This document shows positions 16,810 to 24,167 of a stretch of 36,912 nucleotides of DNA, one piece after another (positions within the stretch are counted from its first letter, which is position 1; each line of letters starts with the position of its first letter). The DNA is taken from NCBI GenBank assembly GCA_029266335.1, contig JAQSXC010000020.1, forward strand, positions 1-36,912, written 5' to 3'. Source of the DNA: Eubacterium sp. (GTDB taxonomy: Bacteria; Bacillota; Clostridia; Acetivibrionales; DSM-1351). Below the pieces are notes generated by a model that was given only the letters and a program-made list of their open reading frames with translations, was not told where the DNA came from and ran no database searches. The position numbers and the translations under genes were made by a program.

Positions 16810-16897
16810 TACAGGACGGAGTGTGCATGGAGCGTTGAAGTACCGTCCAATTGGACTTTGCATTTCTTAAAAAAATAATATTTTAAGGAGCAAAGTC
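16785..16897 (+). promoter_or_regulatory. Translational attenuator hiding the MFS ribosome binding site
   Basis: Hairpin 1 pairs the leader ORF (16786-16801) with 16824-16841: a 10-bp GCTCCATGCA/TGCATGGAGC stem plus 6 bp across a 2-nt bulge. Hairpin 2 pairs 16854-16870 with 16883-16897: GACTTTGC/GCAAAGTC plus TTCTTAA/TTAAGGA with one G-U pair. Hairpin 2 buries the whole AAGGAG of the efflux gene. GGACGG (16814-16819) / CCGTCC (16843-16848) gives an alternative pairing. A ribosome stalled in the leader ORF would open hairpin 1 and could free the Shine-Dalgarno sequence. Confidence 0.7.
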
Positions 16898-18193
16898 ATG
16901 AATAAAATAAAAAATTTCTACGGAATGAAAAGTTTTATAATCCTCTGGGCTGGTGAGTCTGTTTCGGCACTCGGTTCAGCTTTAACCAAATTTGCACTAA
17001 TCCTGTGGGCGTACCAACAACAAGGCACTGCCTCAAGTGTAGCTTTTTTATCGGTCTTTACCTATCTGCCGTCTATTCTGCTGTGTTTTGCAGCCGGTAC
17101 ACTTGCTGACAGATGGGATAAAAAGAAAATTCTTATACTTAGCAATTTAGTGGCTGCAATAGGAACTCTTTCTATCTTTATACTATTTGGGACAGGATGC
17201 CTCCGTGTCTGGCACCTGTATATTATAAACTTTACTTTAAGTTTTATGGCAGCCTTTCAAAACCCGGCAGCAAATGTGGCCGTGAGCATGCTGGCTCCAA
17301 AGGAGAAATATGTGCAGGCCAGCGGCATGCAGGCTTTTACAGGATCACTTGTAACCATTGCATCTCCTGCATTGGGCTCTGCATTGCTTGCTTTATGGGG
17401 TTTAAACATAATATTTTTGGTGGATTTGTTTTCATTTGGAATTGCACTTTTTACATTGTTTTTTATACATATCCCTTCGATACCAATTGATGAAAGCAAA
17501 AAGCAAGAAAGTTTTTTAAAGAGCTGCCTGGAAGGTTTGTATTTTTTGAAAAAGCGCAGAGCAATACTTCACCTTATACTGTTTTTTTCATTTATCAATC
17601 TACTGGCCTATTTAACCGGCTTTGGTATCTTGCCTGCAATGATTCTTGCAAGGTCGGGCAATAACCAGTCAGTACTGGGTTTGGTATCATCTTTTATTGG
17701 TATTGGCACCTTGGTGGGCAGTATAATTGTTACAATGACTAAACCGCCAAACAGAAAGACAAGGGTGATATTTTTATCGCTGGCAGTTTCATTCATCTTG
17801 GCCAACGTTTTATGGGCCGTTGGTCAAAATCCGTTTATTTGGGTACTTGCAGCTTTTTCGGGAAATTTACCTCTTCCGTTTATAACTGCAAATATGACTA
17901 CCATTATGCGGACAAAGGTTCCTGCAGAAATGCAGGGCAGAGTGTTTTCTACAAGAGACACTCTCCAGTTTTTCACCATACCGATAGGTCTTTATCTCAG
18001 TGGTATTTTGTCCGACAAAGTCTTTGAACCATTTATGCAAAACGTATCTGCATTGCAAAGCTTTCTTTCTCTGTTAGTGGGAACAGGTAAAGGCTCTGGT
18101 ATGGCAGTTATGTTTTTGATAACCGGTACAGTTGGATTTTTTGCAAGTTTGTTGGCCTTAAAAAATCCTGTATATAAGGAATTGGATTTGTAG
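16898..18193 (+). CDS. MFS efflux transporter, DHA3 (macrolide-efflux-like) type
   Basis: Integral membrane proton-driven exporter of 431 residues with about 12 transmembrane helices. The MFS loop 2-3 motif appears as GTLADRWDKKK. FWAGESVSxLGS-type N-terminus (here ILWAGESVSALGS), ALILWAYQQQGTASSVAF and the C-terminal half KVPAEMQGRVFSTRDTLQF are typical of the DHA3 group that includes Mef macrolide exporters. The actual drug is not known. The start ATG is 8 nt after AAGGAG, which is sequestered in a hairpin. The gene is divergent from a PadR regulator and single in its unit. The leader peptide and hairpins suggest induction by a ribosome-targeting antibiotic. Confidence 0.9.
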   Translation: MNKIKNFYGMKSFIILWAGESVSALGSALTKFALILWAYQQQGTASSVAFLSVFTYLPSILLCFAAGTLADRWDKKKILILSNLVAAIGTLSIFILFGTGCLRVWHLYIINFTLSFMAAFQNPAANVAVSMLAPKEKYVQASGMQAFTGSLVTIASPALGSALLALWGLNIIFLVDLFSFGIALFTLFFIHIPSIPIDESKKQESFLKSCLEGLYFLKKRRAILHLILFFSFINLLAYLTGFGILPAMILARSGNNQSVLGLVSSFIGIGTLVGSIIVTMTKPPNRKTRVIFLSLAVSFILANVLWAVGQNPFIWVLAAFSGNLPLPFITANMTTIMRTKVPAEMQGRVFSTRDTLQFFTIPIGLYLSGILSDKVFEPFMQNVSALQSFLSLLVGTGKGSGMAVMFLITGTVGFFASLLALKNPVYKELDL

Positions 18194-18198
18194 AATTA

Positions 18199-18238
18199 AA
18201 GGAGTATCGCATAACTACTCAGCTAAGCGATACTCCTT
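18199..18238. terminator. Terminator-like hairpin between convergent genes
   Basis: A perfect 12-bp stem, AAGGAGTATCGC / GCGATACTCCTT, with a 16-nt loop follows the MFS stop codon. T runs are short on both strands. It separates the MFS gene from the convergent DUF1697 gene. Confidence 0.65.
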
Positions 18239-18245
18239 ACTTGTA

Positions 18246-18812
18246 TCAGTTGCCTGATCTCGTATTTACTAATGATTGAATTTTGTTAACGGTTTTCCAA
18301 TTACGAACCGTTGCGCGTACATCCAACTTCTGAACATTATTGGCCAGCTTGGAGTTTCGGACACTATGACGGAAAAGCAGGTAAACATCCCTATTCTTTA
18401 TTCTATATTCATCACTTTCACTTTTATATTTACTTAAGACCTGCAACTTCTCTTGAGGAGGCGCTTCCGCCAAAAGTGAAACATACAGGCTTTCACCCTC
18501 GGTATTTGAAGCTTCTGCCTCATTTACTTCTGTCTCGGAAAACAGGCAGCCATTGATAAGCATTTTCAATTCAGCAGCAGTCCGTAAAACTACAGAAATC
18601 GGGAAGCCAAACTTGTTTTGAAGCCCGGTTTCTATTTTTTCTTGTAGTTTTTCTTCCTTCTCATCTGATTCAAATATTATATTTCCGCTTTGAATATAGG
18701 TTTCTACATTAACAAATCCTATTGCTTCAAACATTTCTTTAAGCTCGGTCATCTTGATTTTATTTTTTCCGCCTACGTTAATACCCCTCAGGAAAGCAAT
18801 AAATATGGTCAT
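18246..18812 (-). CDS. DUF1697 family protein
   Basis: Protein of 188 residues of the DUF1697 family. The start MTIFIAFLRGINVGGKNKIKM is diagnostic (seen as FIAFLRGINVGGKN), followed by ETYIQSGNIIFES and the C-terminal ATVRNWKTVNKI. The family is widespread and has no established function. The frame reaches a TTG at 18833, but the ATG at 18812 lies 7 nt after GGGGA and begins the conserved domain. No signal peptide or membrane segment is present. It is convergent with the MFS gene and sits downstream of the MATE gene on the same strand after a 105-bp gap. Confidence 0.88.
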   Translation of the reverse strand: MTIFIAFLRGINVGGKNKIKMTELKEMFEAIGFVNVETYIQSGNIIFESDEKEEKLQEKIETGLQNKFGFPISVVLRTAAELKMLINGCLFSETEVNEAEASNTEGESLYVSLLAEAPPQEKLQVLSKYKSESDEYRIKNRDVYLLFRHSVRNSKLANNVQKLDVRATVRNWKTVNKIQSLVNTRSGN

Positions 18813-18917
18813 CTTATTTTCCCCGTTCTTCAATCTATTTTTACCTTGTACAACTATAATATTACTATTATTTTATTAAAGTCTGATTTCAAAAACAAGT
18901 GCCAGAGATAATCACCC

Positions 18918-20267
18918 CTATAAAGCGTATATACTTTTCTTCCTTATTGCCAGCCATAGGATAAGACCTATTATACAGGCAAACGCCTCTGAAATAGTCA
19001 TAGCCCAAATAACACCATTAACTGCAAAAAGCAGGTTACCAATTATCAATACCGGAATAAAGACAGTTCCTCTCGAAACCGACATAACCGTTGATTGCGC
19101 ACCGGCTCCGAAAGCTTGAAAAATGCCTGTAAAAAGTGCTGACAGACCGGCAAAGACAGTGGAGCAAAGCTGTGCCAGCAGAACTGTCTGTCCGATGGCA
19201 ATGACCTTAGGGTCAATACTAAAGAGGCCCATTATCTGCGGCCTGATTACAAGGAGAATTGCTGATAATCCTGTTGTTATACCCACCATGTATAAAACTG
19301 TAGTTTTTATGATGGCTGACAGCCGCCGGTGATTCCTTGCAGAGTATGCAAAAGCAATCAGTGGTACAGTGCCCATTGAAAAGCTCATACAAATGAAGTC
19401 TACAATTTGGACTACCCTTTGGGAAATACCGAAGGCCGCGACAACATTGTCTCCGTAAAGAGTGGAATAATTATTGAAAAGCAAGCCGGTAATTACCATA
19501 AAGCCATCCAGCAGAAAAGCTGATATTCCAATTTTAAAAATATTTTTATAAATCTCTGTATCTGGTTTGAAATTTTTAATGGATATACTCTGAACAGAAC
19601 TCTTCCTTTGAAGATAATATATGAACCAGAAAACAGAAATTAAATTTCCTGTAACTGAAGCCAGTGCTGATCCCATGACATCCATATGAAGGACGAAAAT
19701 GAATACGGGGTTGAGTATTATATTGAATATAACCCCCGATATCATACCAATCATGGAAGCGGTGGATGCGCCTTCGGCACGGACGGCTTCCTCCAATGAG
19801 AAACTGGCTATAATAAACGGAGCTCCAATAACAAATACCAGTATATATTGTCTTGTGTATAGCAACGTATCACCCTTTGCTCCCAAAAGCTGCAAAAGTG
19901 GAGATATCAGCGGCAGGCATATAAGCGTAAGGAGGATTCCGGCCAGTATTGATGACCAGAAGTTTACTGAACATACTTTTCTGGTGCTGCTCTTATTTTC
20001 CTCACCCAAAAGCCTGGAAACGTATGTTCCGGCACCAACTCCGAAGAGGTGGCCAATAGCCATGAGTACTGATGAAAATGGCAATGCCAGTGTAACCGCT
20101 GCCATCATGGCGGTGTTATCAAGTTTACCAATAAAAAAAGCATCGGTAATATTATAGATAAGTGTAGCAATAAGACTAAGCATCATAGGAATAACCATAT
20201 GCATAATTGCTTTGGAAACAGGTGATTTTTCAAGGTAATAAAGTGATTTTTGATCCATATTTTCCAT
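18918..20267 (-). CDS. MATE-family multidrug efflux transporter
   Basis: Polytopic membrane protein of 449 residues with about 12 transmembrane helices in two homologous bundles. NMDQKSLYYLEKSPVSKAI at the start leads into MVIPMMLSLIATLIYNITDAFFIG, typical of MATE/NorM-MepA proteins (seen as IYNITDAFFIGKL). GAGTYVSRLLGEEN and GVGAG are further landmarks. Proteins of the MepA branch export cationic drugs and dyes by Na+ or H+ antiport. The ATG follows AAAGGAA by 8 nt. The gene lies 113 bp downstream of a MarR regulator on the same strand, the arrangement of mepR-mepA. A terminator-like hairpin in the gap suggests that its expression depends on read-through. Confidence 0.92.
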   Translation of the reverse strand: MENMDQKSLYYLEKSPVSKAIMHMVIPMMLSLIATLIYNITDAFFIGKLDNTAMMAAVTLALPFSSVLMAIGHLFGVGAGTYVSRLLGEENKSSTRKVCSVNFWSSILAGILLTLICLPLISPLLQLLGAKGDTLLYTRQYILVFVIGAPFIIASFSLEEAVRAEGASTASMIGMISGVIFNIILNPVFIFVLHMDVMGSALASVTGNLISVFWFIYYLQRKSSVQSISIKNFKPDTEIYKNIFKIGISAFLLDGFMVITGLLFNNYSTLYGDNVVAAFGISQRVVQIVDFICMSFSMGTVPLIAFAYSARNHRRLSAIIKTTVLYMVGITTGLSAILLVIRPQIMGLFSIDPKVIAIGQTVLLAQLCSTVFAGLSALFTGIFQAFGAGAQSTVMSVSRGTVFIPVLIIGNLLFAVNGVIWAMTISEAFACIIGLILWLAIRKKSIYAL

Positions 20268-20309
20268 AATAAGATTCCTTTCTGAATTTCGTATTCTAAA
20301 AATGAGCGC

Positions 20310-20373
20310 AAAAAAATAAAGGCACTGTTTTTCAAGAGATTATTTGTTTACAGCACCTTCATATTTGCTGAAG
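20310..20373 (-). terminator. Terminator with possible antiterminator between MarR and MATE genes
   Basis: On the minus strand AAGGTGCTGT (plus 20350-20359) pairs with ACAGTGCCTT (plus 20319-20328) through 10 bp, two of them G-U, followed by TTTATTTTTTT. A competing hairpin CTTCA/TGAAG (20357-20373) overlaps the first arm. The MATE gene starts only 43 bp beyond, too close for a clear separate promoter. Confidence 0.6.
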
Positions 20374-20380
20374 CTATTGT

Positions 20381-21091
20381 CTACTCTTCGTCAGTCTTAT
20401 CCCTGGACTGGGTCTGGTGTTTTCCATGTCCTCTTCCCATTCCGCATCCAGGTCCAAACTGTATGCCATCAGGACGACGGCCAAATGGCATTTCTCCGGG
20501 ATGGCCCCGCATCATATCAATACGTGGGTCATATTCTCCATCTCCCGCACAACCTTTACCACCACCCCATTTGGGATGGCCCCCATGCTTACCGCCAAAT
20601 GGATTGCCTGCATGTATGCGCGGATCAAAATCTGCCTCGGGCTGTTCATCACCAAGTTGAGCTTCCAGCGTTTCTATAATACGGCCAAGATAATTACTCA
20701 AGTTCTGCTGCTCTTGTTCACTAAGGCAATCAAACAGCCTGTCAAAGCTGAATTCATTCTCCTCTGATACGGCTGCTGCCTCAGTTCCCTCTTTTGTAAG
20801 CTTAATATTCATAATCCTGCGGTCGCTCTCCGAGGGTGTGCGGGTAATGTACCCGTTTTTCTCAAGCTTGGTAAGGAGTTCTCCCAGGGATTGGGGCCTC
20901 ATGTCCAGAAGATATGATAAATCTTTTTGGCTGATTTCAGGCTGTATTTTAAGTATAGCCAATACTCTTCCCTGTCCTCTGCGGGGATCTCCCATAGGGC
21001 CAAAATGCGTATGATTTTTCTGATGGTATCTGTGCAGCAGCCATTCGACACGGGTAAGCTGCATAATTAAGTCAAAATTCTTTTCTGTCAT
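20381..21091 (-). CDS. MarR-family regulator with Gly/His-rich C-terminal tail
   Basis: Regulator of 236 residues; MarR proteins usually have 140-150. Residues 1-147 are a standard MarR winged-helix dimer (ILKIQPEISQKDLSYLLDM, MRPQSLGELLTKLEKNGYI, then RTPSESDRRIMNIKLT). Residues about 148-236 form a low-complexity tail rich in Gly, His, Pro, Asp and Met. In it a block recurs, FDPRIHAGNPFGG and YDPRIDMMRGHPGEMPFG. It ends in GPGCGMGRGHGKH. Such a composition suggests metal binding or a disordered regulatory tail, but that is inference. The ATG follows GGAGGT by 8 nt. Its promoter carries three AAGGTACCTT boxes. The MATE gene lies downstream, so it is the likely target. Confidence 0.88.
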   Translation of the reverse strand: MTEKNFDLIMQLTRVEWLLHRYHQKNHTHFGPMGDPRRGQGRVLAILKIQPEISQKDLSYLLDMRPQSLGELLTKLEKNGYITRTPSESDRRIMNIKLTKEGTEAAAVSEENEFSFDRLFDCLSEQEQQNLSNYLGRIIETLEAQLGDEQPEADFDPRIHAGNPFGGKHGGHPKWGGGKGCAGDGEYDPRIDMMRGHPGEMPFGRRPDGIQFGPGCGMGRGHGKHQTQSRDKTDEE

Positions 21092-21168
21092 CTAATTCTA
21101 CCTCCATATGCTAATCAAAAATATTAAAGGAAATTACTATTCATAATAAATAATAAATTACAATTCAC

Positions 21169-21236
21169 AAGGTACCTTACTATTAAAATTATAAAGGTAC
21201 CTTATTTAATTGTCAACAACAATCTTAAGGTACCTT
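21169..21236 (-). promoter_or_regulatory. MarR promoter with three palindromic operator boxes
   Basis: On the minus strand TTGACA (plus 21211-21216), a 17-nt spacer and TATAAT (plus 21188-21193) form a perfect consensus SigA promoter. The palindrome AAGGTACCTT occurs at 21169-21178, 21194-21203 (inside the spacer, touching the -10) and 21227-21236 (upstream of the -35). The boxes are centred 25 and 33 bp apart. A strong promoter covered by three identical boxes indicates tight autorepression. Confidence 0.85.
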
Positions 21237-21304
21237 TATATTTTTTTGCTTTTCTTTAATTAGTTGTTCTTTGCCATTAATTGTTTAAATACATAAATAA
21301 TTTT

Positions 21305-21958
21305 TTATTTCTGTATTTTGCATTTTAAATAAAATACATCCCTTTTTTTACCGTATCCCAGTTTTTTTGCCCATCTGGTTTCAATCTTTTTTAGACCTTC
21401 ATTATCCAAAACTGAAATATGTACAATATTAATTCCATATTTTTTATATCTGGCTTTAAGATTATTGCATAAATAGGAGACCGTTAACGCCGGAAGCTGT
21501 CTGTTCTCTATTTCTTGTTTCTCATATAGACCACAGTAACTGACGTATATATCAAGGGTGGCATTTTCTTTAGCTATTTTTTCAATCCCACTTAAAAAGC
21601 TGTGTTCACCCTTTATAATTCCGTCTCTCAGACTCCCCCACGGAAGATTGATAAATATTTTATCTGCCGTATTTGATAAAGTATCAGGTAAATCCTCTGC
21701 ATTAGCCACTACAAACATTATATTTTTTATGCCGCCTTTCTCAGGTCTCTTAGCTGACTTCACCGAGTATTGCAGCATGGAATCTGCAGATGTATCTATT
21801 CCGATATACATTACCTCTTTATCCTGTCTGGCTTTTTTATATATAAATTCTCCTTCTCCTGTTCCAATATCTATTACCAAAGCTTTATATTCCTTTATAA
21901 TACTCTCAAATTCCAAAGAATCAACTTCTTTAATTTTGTTTCCTGTAAGTATTCTCAA
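21305..21958 (-). CDS. KamB/NpmA-like 16S rRNA (adenine-1408 N1)-methyltransferase
   Basis: SAM-dependent methyltransferase of 217 residues. It aligns end to end, from memory, with NpmA and KamB, which methylate A1408 in the 30S decoding site and confer broad aminoglycoside resistance. Visible matches: VIDIGTGEGEFIYK (SAM loop, Asp30), YIGIDTSADSM, KRPEKGGIKNIMFVVANAEDLP, INLPWGSL with Trp107, and RWAKKLGYGKKRDVF with Trp196. These Trp positions match the two residues that hold the flipped base in NpmA. Two TTG codons overlap at the start (21961 and 21958); the second is 8 nt from GGAGG and lines up with the NpmA N-terminus. The Shine-Dalgarno sequence is buried in a hairpin and a leader peptide lies upstream. 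Methylation has not been shown. Confidence 0.85.
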   Translation of the reverse strand: MRILTGNKIKEVDSLEFESIIKEYKALVIDIGTGEGEFIYKKARQDKEVMYIGIDTSADSMLQYSVKSAKRPEKGGIKNIMFVVANAEDLPDTLSNTADKIFINLPWGSLRDGIIKGEHSFLSGIEKIAKENATLDIYVSYCGLYEKQEIENRQLPALTVSYLCNNLKARYKKYGINIVHISVLDNEGLKKIETRWAKKLGYGKKRDVFYLKCKIQK

Positions 21959-21964
21959 CAATAT

Positions 21965-22010
21965 CTCCTCCGATTTTCTTTTACTTGTATCAGTAAAAGA
22001 AACCGAGGAG
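21965..22010 (-). promoter_or_regulatory. Hairpin sequestering the methyltransferase ribosome binding site
   Basis: Arms 21965-21985 and 21992-22010 pair around a 6-nt loop: 11 perfect bp next to the loop, a 2-nt bulge, one mismatch, then CTCCTC/GAGGAG at the base. The Shine-Dalgarno GGAGGAG lies wholly inside the stem. A second small stem (ACGGG/CCCGT) lies upstream between it and the leader ORF. Confidence 0.75.
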
Positions 22011-22071
22011 GGCCACGGGCAAATATTACATACCTGTCCCGTATTGTTATTATTGAAAACCTTATTAGTTA

Positions 22072-22098
22072 TTATTTACATCTGTAACGATAACGCAT
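22072..22098 (-). CDS. Leader peptide MRYRYRCK of the methyltransferase gene
   Basis: An 8-codon ORF with its own ribosome binding site (AAAGGTGA, 5 nt before the ATG), ending 113 nt before the methyltransferase start. The peptide alternates Arg and Tyr (RYR twice over), matching the basic-X-basic pattern of drug-dependent arrest peptides in erm leaders. It lies between the XRE gene and the methyltransferase, on their strand. Confidence 0.65.
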   Translation of the reverse strand: MRYRYRCK

Positions 22099-22151
22099 AA
22101 TTATCACCTTTCTATGTGTTAATAAATAAACCCTTCTGTAAAGGAGTGGGA

Positions 22152-22481
22152 TCAGTCCTCCATGTCCTTATCCATTAGAGCACTGGCAGTGGCATAAACT
22201 ACCCGCAAATCGTGGGGTGTACATAAACGCAGCACCCTTTCAAGTTTGTCCAATAATTCTGTATTTTTTGAATTTGCCGGGAAGAAGACCTCATCCACAG
22301 AAAAGTTTAATGTGACAGCAATATTATGAAGAACCTCTACCGACGGCATTCTTGTGCCTGCCTCCAATTGTTTGACATGGACAGGTGTAACTCCAAGCAT
22401 CTCCGCAAGTTTTTCCTGGGTCAGTTTGTTTTCTAATCGGGCGTTTCGTATAGCTGCGCCAAATTCTTTTCTGTTCAGCAT
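22152..22481 (-). CDS. XRE-family helix-turn-helix regulator
   Basis: Small DNA-binding protein of 109 residues. Residues about 7-62 form a Cro/C1-type HTH domain (IRNARLENKLTQEKLAEMLG, VTPVHVKQLEAGTRMPSVEV). The rest is a short helical tail that may mediate dimerisation. The AAAGGAGG lies 13 nt before the ATG, rather far. The gene is upstream of the methyltransferase leader on the same strand, with only a weak hairpin between them (CCTT/AAGG), so both may share a transcript. Two 30-bp direct repeats lie about 90-150 bp upstream and may be its binding sites. Confidence 0.85.
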   Translation of the reverse strand: MLNRKEFGAAIRNARLENKLTQEKLAEMLGVTPVHVKQLEAGTRMPSVEVLHNIAVTLNFSVDEVFFPANSKNTELLDKLERVLRLCTPHDLRVVYATASALMDKDMED

Positions 22482-22570
22482 AATATACTCTAAGCCTCCT
22501 TTATAGTAATCTTAAAGAATACAGTTGTGCTTGAAAATTAACTAAAAGTATATTAAAATATATTCTTATA

Positions 22571-22633
22571 GAATACTATAATGTGAGCAATTTTATGCAC
22601 ATAGGATACTATTCTATGAGTAAATTTATGCAC
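22571..22633. repeat. Two 30-bp imperfect direct repeats
   Basis: 22571-22600 and 22604-22633 match at 24 of 30 positions with a 33-bp period. Each ends in TTTATGCAC and begins with GAATACTAT or GGATACTAT. They lie between the divergent XRE gene and a broken plus-strand ORF and look like tandem protein-binding sites. A period near three helical turns fits cooperative binding on one DNA face. Confidence 0.6.
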
Positions 22634-22669
22634 TGTTGATAAATTTTCATAGAAAGGAGGAAAATAGTT

Positions 22670-22864
22670 GTGAAAAATGGGTTGGAGAATCCTATCCTCA
22701 TAAGTGTTCTGATTTTGTCGGACAGGTTGATCCATTACATTTAAGTATTAGCTGATTACCTGATATCTGACATAATAAAAATTGTTGCTCTGACAGCAAC
22801 CAAGGATCAGGCATTGAAGTTCTATGATAAGAATATTGATTTCCAACCATTCCAGGATAGTTAA
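22670..22864 (+). pseudogene. Remnant of a small gene, possibly GNAT acetyltransferase
   Basis: A GTG at 22670 behind AAAGGAGG opens a frame reading MKNGLENPILISVLILSDR and so on, stopped by TAA at 22742. The same frame then continues without a stop to 22864, ending with IVALTATKDQALKFYDKN and FQPFQDS. That last part resembles the C-terminal strand and helix of GNAT acetyltransferases (A..FY.K.GF.PF). The N-terminal GNAT core is missing, so this would be a decayed, internally deleted gene. The rest of the gap up to the GGDEF gene (22865-23110) shows no gene or clear promoter. Confidence 0.35.
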
Positions 22865-23110
22865 AGGATTGCAAGCTACTTCAGCATAGACAAAAATTCC
22901 ACTTTAGTTTGAGCTTACACTGTTAAAAATTGATTTTAAGTTTTTCTTAGAACAGCTAGTCCCATGATCAAAACCTCACCCCCTGAAGAAAACACGAAAA
23001 TCGATAAGATGTAACCTGCCGGCAAGCAAAATGGAATTATTTTTTTACTTATAAGGAAAATCATGCAGCATTACTTTATTTCCTGACACGGCATAAAAAA
23101 AGGAAAAAAC

Positions 23111-23914
23111 ATGAATTTTGACAGCTTAAATCAAACGGTGGCATCAATACGGATACTTCAAAAATTTTATTCAATTATTCGTATTTGGGATGCCAACCAC
23201 AAACAAATACTTTATCAATGCGATGATAATGCTGATCCGGTTGAAACATCTGTGTCTATTGCCGACTTTCGTGATGCAGCACTCTCCATCAATGAGAATG
23301 AAAACACACTTGAAATCAGTATACCTGTGAATATTGACGGACAGTCCTGCAGTCTGGAACTTATACAACATAGTGAAAAAAACGGCAGTACAAGTTCCCT
23401 TCGGCACATGCAGAAACTTATAATTACTGATTCTCTGACTAATTTATATAACCGAAGGTATATTGATGAACAGTTGCCCGTTAATTTAGAAAAGGCTTTT
23501 CACAACAGTGAGCCGGTGTCATTCATATATGCGGACATCGATTTATTTAAAAAAATAAATGACCAGTATGGTCACATTGCAGGCGATTATGTTTTAAACG
23601 AAATCGCAGATATATTTCAGCGGCACATCCGGAGGAAATCCGGCTGGGTAGCCAGGTATGGAGGGGATGAGTTCCTGACCTGCCTGCCTGAAATCAATAC
23701 AAATACCGCCATCAAAATCGCAAATAGGATTCGTCGTGCAGTTGAAGACAAAAGTTTTTACATAAATGATCACTTTTTAAAGATAACCTGCAGCTTTGGA
23801 GTACAAACCGTTTATAATTCCAGTGGTGTTCATACTGTAAATCAGGTTGTTGGATTGTTGGACAAAAAATTATACCTGGCTAAAAAGAAAGGCAGAAACA
23901 AGGTTGTAGCATGA
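23111..23914 (+). CDS. GGDEF-domain diguanylate cyclase
   Basis: Makes the second messenger c-di-GMP from two GTP. The protein has 267 residues. Residues 1-95 form an unrecognised N-terminal region that resembles a small sensor domain (with SLELIQHSEK at its end) and has no membrane segment. Residues about 100-265 are a GGDEF domain: LTNLYNRRYID, FIYADIDLFKKINDQYGHIAGD and an intact YGGDEF active site. The RxxD inhibition site five residues before GGDEF is absent (RKSG occurs instead), so product inhibition by that route is not expected. The ATG follows AAAGGAAA. It is monocistronic and followed by a terminator. Confidence 0.92.
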   Translation: MNFDSLNQTVASIRILQKFYSIIRIWDANHKQILYQCDDNADPVETSVSIADFRDAALSINENENTLEISIPVNIDGQSCSLELIQHSEKNGSTSSLRHMQKLIITDSLTNLYNRRYIDEQLPVNLEKAFHNSEPVSFIYADIDLFKKINDQYGHIAGDYVLNEIADIFQRHIRRKSGWVARYGGDEFLTCLPEINTNTAIKIANRIRRAVEDKSFYINDHFLKITCSFGVQTVYNSSGVHTVNQVVGLLDKKLYLAKKKGRNKVVA

Positions 23915-24013
23915 ACTGGCTTTCAGAAGTCAATAGCCTGTGGAATAATCCAAATAAATATAAATCTCAGGAAACCTCCGTTCGAAGTCAGCCTGGGATA
24001 ATTCCATGAAGTG

Positions 24014-24064
24014 AAAATAACCGCCTGCTGTCAATACCACTGGACATGCAAACGGTTATTTTTT
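24014..24064 (+). terminator. Intrinsic terminator downstream of the GGDEF gene
   Basis: AATAACCG and CGGTTATT pair across a 29-nt loop and are followed directly by a run of T residues (TTATTTTTT). Confidence 0.65.
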
Positions 24065-24095
24065 GTTACATACATTTTTTAGGAGTCTATATTAA

Positions 24096-24149
24096 AGGCA
24101 GGACCAAAAACACACGGTCAACAATGAAGAAGGTTTTTACGTCCTGCCT
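24096..24149 (-). terminator. Intrinsic terminator of adhE
   Basis: AGGCAGGAC pairs with GTCCTGCCT at the base, with an inner AAAAAC/GTTTTT stem. On the minus strand it is followed by TTTAATA. It lies 19 bp past the adhE stop codon. Confidence 0.75.
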
Positions 24150-24167
24150 TGGATAGTAACAAATCAA

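Noticed and set aside
20417-20767. Overlapping open frames opposite the MarR tail
   Set aside because: They are reading-frame shadows of the Gly/His-rich coding sequence and have no start signals.
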